Assembly: GCA_021774355.1 (NCBI GenBank)
Contig: JAJFJE010000261.1
Span: 1 to 8,093 of the forward strand
DNA from: Alphaproteobacteria bacterium
GTDB taxonomy: Bacteria > Pseudomonadota > Alphaproteobacteria > Zavarziniales > Zavarziniaceae
Direction of reading: 5' to 3'
Length of the DNA: 8,093 nucleotides
The notes under the pieces are model-generated. The model was not told the origin of the DNA and did no database searches. It saw only the letters and a program-made list of their open reading frames with translations. This document shows, piece after piece, positions 6,032 through 8,093 of the stretch. The position numbers and the translations under genes are program-made. How positions within the stretch are numbered: position 1 is the stretch's first letter; every line of letters starts with the position of its first letter.

Positions 6032-6817
6032 TCAGCCGCCCTTCACCACGAAAAACGGGTTGAGAAAGCCGGGCTTGCCATAGCGCAAGGGGTCGCCGTC
6101 GAAGGTTTTGACGGTGCCGCCGGCAGCCAGCACCACCGCATGGCCGGCGGCCGTGTCCCATTCGCAGGTCGGGCCGAGGCGGGGATAGAGATCGGCCTGG
6201 CCTTCCGCCCCCAGGCAGAATTTCAGCGAGGAGCCGGCGGCGACGACCGTGTCGATCTTCAGGCTCGCCAGATATTGCTCGGTGCCATAGGCCCGGTGGC
6301 TGCGGCTGGCGACCACGGTCAGGCCCTGCGCCGGCGCCGGGCGCACGGCGATCGGCCGGGCCGGGCCGCCGTCGCGCACCACGCTGGCGGTGCCCGGGCC
6401 GCAGCCCTGGTGCAGCCAGTTGCGGACCGGGGTATGGACAACGCCGAGCAGGGGCGTGCCGTCCACCACCAGCGCGATGTTCACGGTGAATTCGCCATTG
6501 CGCTTGACGAATTCCTTGGTCCCGTCCAGCGGATCGACCAGCCAGAAGGCGCCCCATTGGCCGGGGTCGCCGGCCGGCAGGCGGCCGGCAGCGGCCACTT
6601 CTTCGGCGACCACCGGGAGTTCCGGGGTCAGTTGGGCGAGGCCCTCCAGAATCAGGGCTTCCGCCGCCAGGTCGGCGGCGGTCACCGGGCTGCGGTCGTC
6701 CTTGGCGGTCACCGCGAAGTCGGTCTGGTAAATCGCCATGATCGCCCGGCCGGCGGCCATGGCCAGGGCGGCGACGTCGGGCAACAGGCGGGCGGGGTTG
6801 AAGCTGAGGCTGGTCAT
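6032..6817 (-). CDS. cysQ: 3'(2'),5'-bisphosphate nucleotidase CysQ
   Basis: This 261-aa member of the inositol monophosphatase superfamily hydrolyses PAP (adenosine 3',5'-bisphosphate, left over from PAPS use in sulfate assimilation) to AMP and phosphate, with Mg2+. The metal-site motifs are all present: the EE pair (AEE, 71-73), WLVDPLDGTKEF (92-103) and CEWDTAAGHA (218-227). The DGTKEFVKRNGEFTVNIAL region is the CysQ form rather than the SuhB form. The length is normal. The reading frame stays open upstream into the DUF3553 gene in another frame, but the ATG at 6817 gives the expected N-terminus; its ribosome site is weak. It lies 29 bp after the DUF3553 stop on the same strand, so it may depend on that gene's promoter or translation. 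SuhB-like activity is possible but less likely. Confidence 0.9.
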   Translation of the reverse strand: MTSLSFNPARLLPDVAALAMAAGRAIMAIYQTDFAVTAKDDRSPVTAADLAAEALILEGLAQLTPELPVVAEEVAAAGRLPAGDPGQWGAFWLVDPLDGTKEFVKRNGEFTVNIALVVDGTPLLGVVHTPVRNWLHQGCGPGTASVVRDGGPARPIAVRPAPAQGLTVVASRSHRAYGTEQYLASLKIDTVVAAGSSLKFCLGAEGQADLYPRLGPTCEWDTAAGHAVVLAAGGTVKTFDGDPLRYGKPGFLNPFFVVKGG

Positions 6818-6846
6818 GCAGGGATCCGGCTTGAGGGGTGGTACCC

Positions 6847-7077
6847 TTAGCGCCGATGTCCCGTGCCGTCGACCTCTTCGCCGGTGATCGCGTCTTCGTC
6901 GACCGTTTCCAGCGCAATCACCGCGGCATTGATGGTGCGCTTGCCGGCCTCGGCGAAATTCACCGTAACGCGCAGGCCGGCGACGCTCTGCACCTGGCCC
7001 AGGCCCCAACCGGGCTCCTGGGGATGGCGCACCCAACTGCCGGGGGCAAACAGGGCGAGAGCGGCGCGACGCGGCAT
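6847..7077 (-). CDS. DUF3553 family small protein
   Basis: This 76-aa protein has the family pattern GSWVRHPQEPGWGLGQVQSV (13-32) followed by VTVNFAEAGKRTIN (37-50) and an Ala/Ile/Leu-rich end. The family is small, common in alphaproteobacteria and of unknown function. The core resembles the short beta-barrel (Tudor-like) modules at the C-termini of UvrD/PcrA helicases, so a nucleic-acid or RNA polymerase contact is conceivable, but this is inference. The acidic tail (DEDAITGEEVDGTGHRR) is probably disordered. The start at 7077 has AAGG about 9 bases upstream. cysQ follows after 29 bp and the two probably form an operon. It begins 48 bp after the RTX gene stop. Confidence 0.8.
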   Translation of the reverse strand: MPRRAALALFAPGSWVRHPQEPGWGLGQVQSVAGLRVTVNFAEAGKRTINAAVIALETVDEDAITGEEVDGTGHRR

Positions 7078-7101
7078 GGCGATACCTTGGCGATCAGGGC
7101 C

Positions 7102-7118
7102 GGCACGGCCGCCGTGCC
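7102..7118 (-). terminator. Hairpin between the RTX gene and DUF3553
   Basis: GGCACGG (7102-7108) and CCGTGCC (7112-7118) pair perfectly around a 3-nt loop, 8 bases past the RTX stop on the minus strand. There is no T-run, so termination would be partial or protein-assisted. It may also separate DUF3553-cysQ transcription from the RTX gene. Confidence 0.4.
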
Positions 7119-7125
7119 CTTGGCC

Positions 7126-8093
7126 TCAGAGTATCAGGTCGGCCGCCACGGCATTGGCCCCATTGCCGAACAGGACCCGGAAATCGGCCACGCCGTCGCC
7201 ATTGACGTCGGCTTCCAGCCGTCCCCCGGCCGAGCGCAATTCCCCGGAGATGCCGCTGAAGCCCGCGCTGCCGATGAAGATGAAGGCCTGGTTGCCGTCG
7301 ACGGCGCGGTTATTGGCATCGATATCGGACAGGTCGATGCGGTCGGTGCCGCTGACGAAATCGGCGATGCTGTCGACCTTGTTGCTGATCACCCCGGATT
7401 CGTTCACCGCATTATAGTCGAACAGGTCGGCCCCGGCGCCGCCGGTCAGGCTGTCCTTGCCGCGGCCGCCGCGCAGCAGGTCGTTGCCGGCGCCGCCATC
7501 CAGAATGTCATCGCCGTCGCCGCCGTCCAGCAGGTCGTTGCCGGCGCCGCCGAAGAACATGTCGGCCGCCCCGCCGCCGCTGGCCGTGTCGTTGTTCGAG
7601 CCGCCGGTAAAGGTCGCCGCCTCGATCCCATAGGCGTCGACATAGAACTTGCCCGAGGCCGAGCGCACGGCAAAGCTGGGCGACAGGCCGGCGGTGAGCT
7701 GCACCGAACGGGTTTCGGCCGAGGCGTCGACCACCAGCGTGTCGAAGCCGCGGCCGCCATCGACCACGTCGATCGCGCCGTTGCCGGTGGGCCGGGTCAT
7801 GGCGTTGATCGTGTCGTCGCCGCTGCCGGCGGTGATGGTGTCCGCCTGGGCGCCGCCGGTAATGCTGTCGTCGCCCCGGCCGGTGGTCAGGGCGATCCGC
7901 TCGACATTGCTGATCCCGCTCAGGCCGGCCGCGGCGATGGCCGTGGTGGTGCCCAGGGTGAAGACGATATCGGCGGTGGCCGCCGACAGGTCGGACAGCC
8001 AGGTATCGATGCCGCCGCCGCCATCCACGCTGCCGCCATGGGTCCCGGTATTGATCGTGTCCGCCCCGCTGCCGCCGGTGAAGATCACCTTTT
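7126..8093 (-). CDS. RTX calcium-binding secreted protein, C-terminal part (runs off the right edge)
   Basis: About 321 codons are visible; the frame stays open to the window edge, so the start lies outside. The first internal GTG (8088) is not a convincing start because it falls inside a repeat. The protein has roughly a dozen RTX nonapeptides (GGxGxDxLx), for example GGAGNDLLD, GGDGDDILD and GGRGKDSLT, which bind Ca2+ and fold as a beta-roll outside the cell. Two non-repeat beta-rich segments (about 7890-7990 and 7610-7740) interrupt the repeats. The last ~105 residues, from ADLFDYNAVNES onward, match the serralysin-type C-terminal domain, including EADVNGDGVADF and a final ADLIL. This is the expected uncleaved type I secretion signal for an ABC exporter. 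The catalytic or adhesive part, if any, is upstream and unseen. Confidence 0.87.
   Translation of the reverse strand, partial: KVIFTGGSGADTINTGTHGGSVDGGGGIDTWLSDLSAATADIVFTLGTTTAIAAAGLSGISNVERIALTTGRGDDSITGGAQADTITAGSGDDTINAMTRPTGNGAIDVVDGGRGFDTLVVDASAETRSVQLTAGLSPSFAVRSASGKFYVDAYGIEAATFTGGSNNDTASGGGAADMFFGGAGNDLLDGGDGDDILDGGAGNDLLRGGRGKDSLTGGAGADLFDYNAVNESGVISNKVDSIADFVSGTDRIDLSDIDANNRAVDGNQAFIFIGSAGFSGISGELRSAGGRLEADVNGDGVADFRVLFGNGANAVAADLIL
7474..7551 (-). repeat. 24-bp direct repeat inside the RTX coding region
   Basis: An identical 24-base sequence occurs at 7474-7497 and 7528-7551, encoding GGAGNDLL each time. The 54-bp spacing equals two nonapeptides (18 residues). This points to recent duplication or homogenisation of the RTX block and is a likely slippage site. 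Confidence 0.7.

Noticed and set aside
5714..6850. 378-aa plus-strand frame across the convergent junction
   Set aside because: It is antisense to cysQ and out of frame with the cotransporter. The product is low complexity and the genuine cotransporter stop is at 5958.
5340..6917. 525-aa minus-strand frame spanning the cotransporter end and cysQ
   Set aside because: It is a frame-shifted shadow of cysQ continued antisense into the cotransporter, and it crosses the hairpin cluster.

Overview
The window is about 8.1 kb of GC-rich DNA that looks alphaproteobacterial. The evidence is the GC-saturated third codon positions, the intergenic palindromes of the form TGGATGACCGGG...CCCGGTCATGACG common in that class, and a small DUF3553 protein typical of it. 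A Rhodospirillales-like host is my best guess, but nothing here fixes the genus. I see no rRNA, tRNA, CRISPR array, transposase or phage gene.

Layout, left to right. Positions 1-345 are non-coding: two and a bit tandem copies of a ~168-bp unit, each holding two related palindromes in opposite orientation (a BIME-like array). Positions 346-462 are an AT-richer leader with a perfect 13-bp palindrome. A two-gene operon follows on the + strand: a feruloyl-CoA synthase-type acyl-CoA ligase (463-2322) and a LysE/RhtB-family exporter (2351-2977). A gene-poor stretch (2978-3447) holds several hairpins, one of which could be a terminator. Next is a large cation-chloride cotransporter homologue (3448-5958, + strand). 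Its gene converges on the minus-strand genes across a cluster of three strong hairpins (5967-6028).

On the minus strand, read right to left, are the 3' end of an RTX calcium-binding protein with a C-terminal type I secretion region (7126 to beyond the right edge), a 76-aa DUF3553 protein (6847-7077), and a CysQ-type 3'(2'),5'-bisphosphate nucleotidase (6032-6817).

The genes do not form one pathway. The ligase and exporter are plausibly co-transcribed and may handle an aromatic acid. DUF3553 and cysQ look like a second small transcription unit. The cotransporter and the RTX protein appear to stand alone. No clearly new multi-gene system is visible. The points most worth checking are the BIME-like array, the palindromic operator candidate upstream of the ligase, and the ion-site fingerprint of the bacterial cotransporter, which is Na+-type with an unusual Thr at the TM1 K+-site position.
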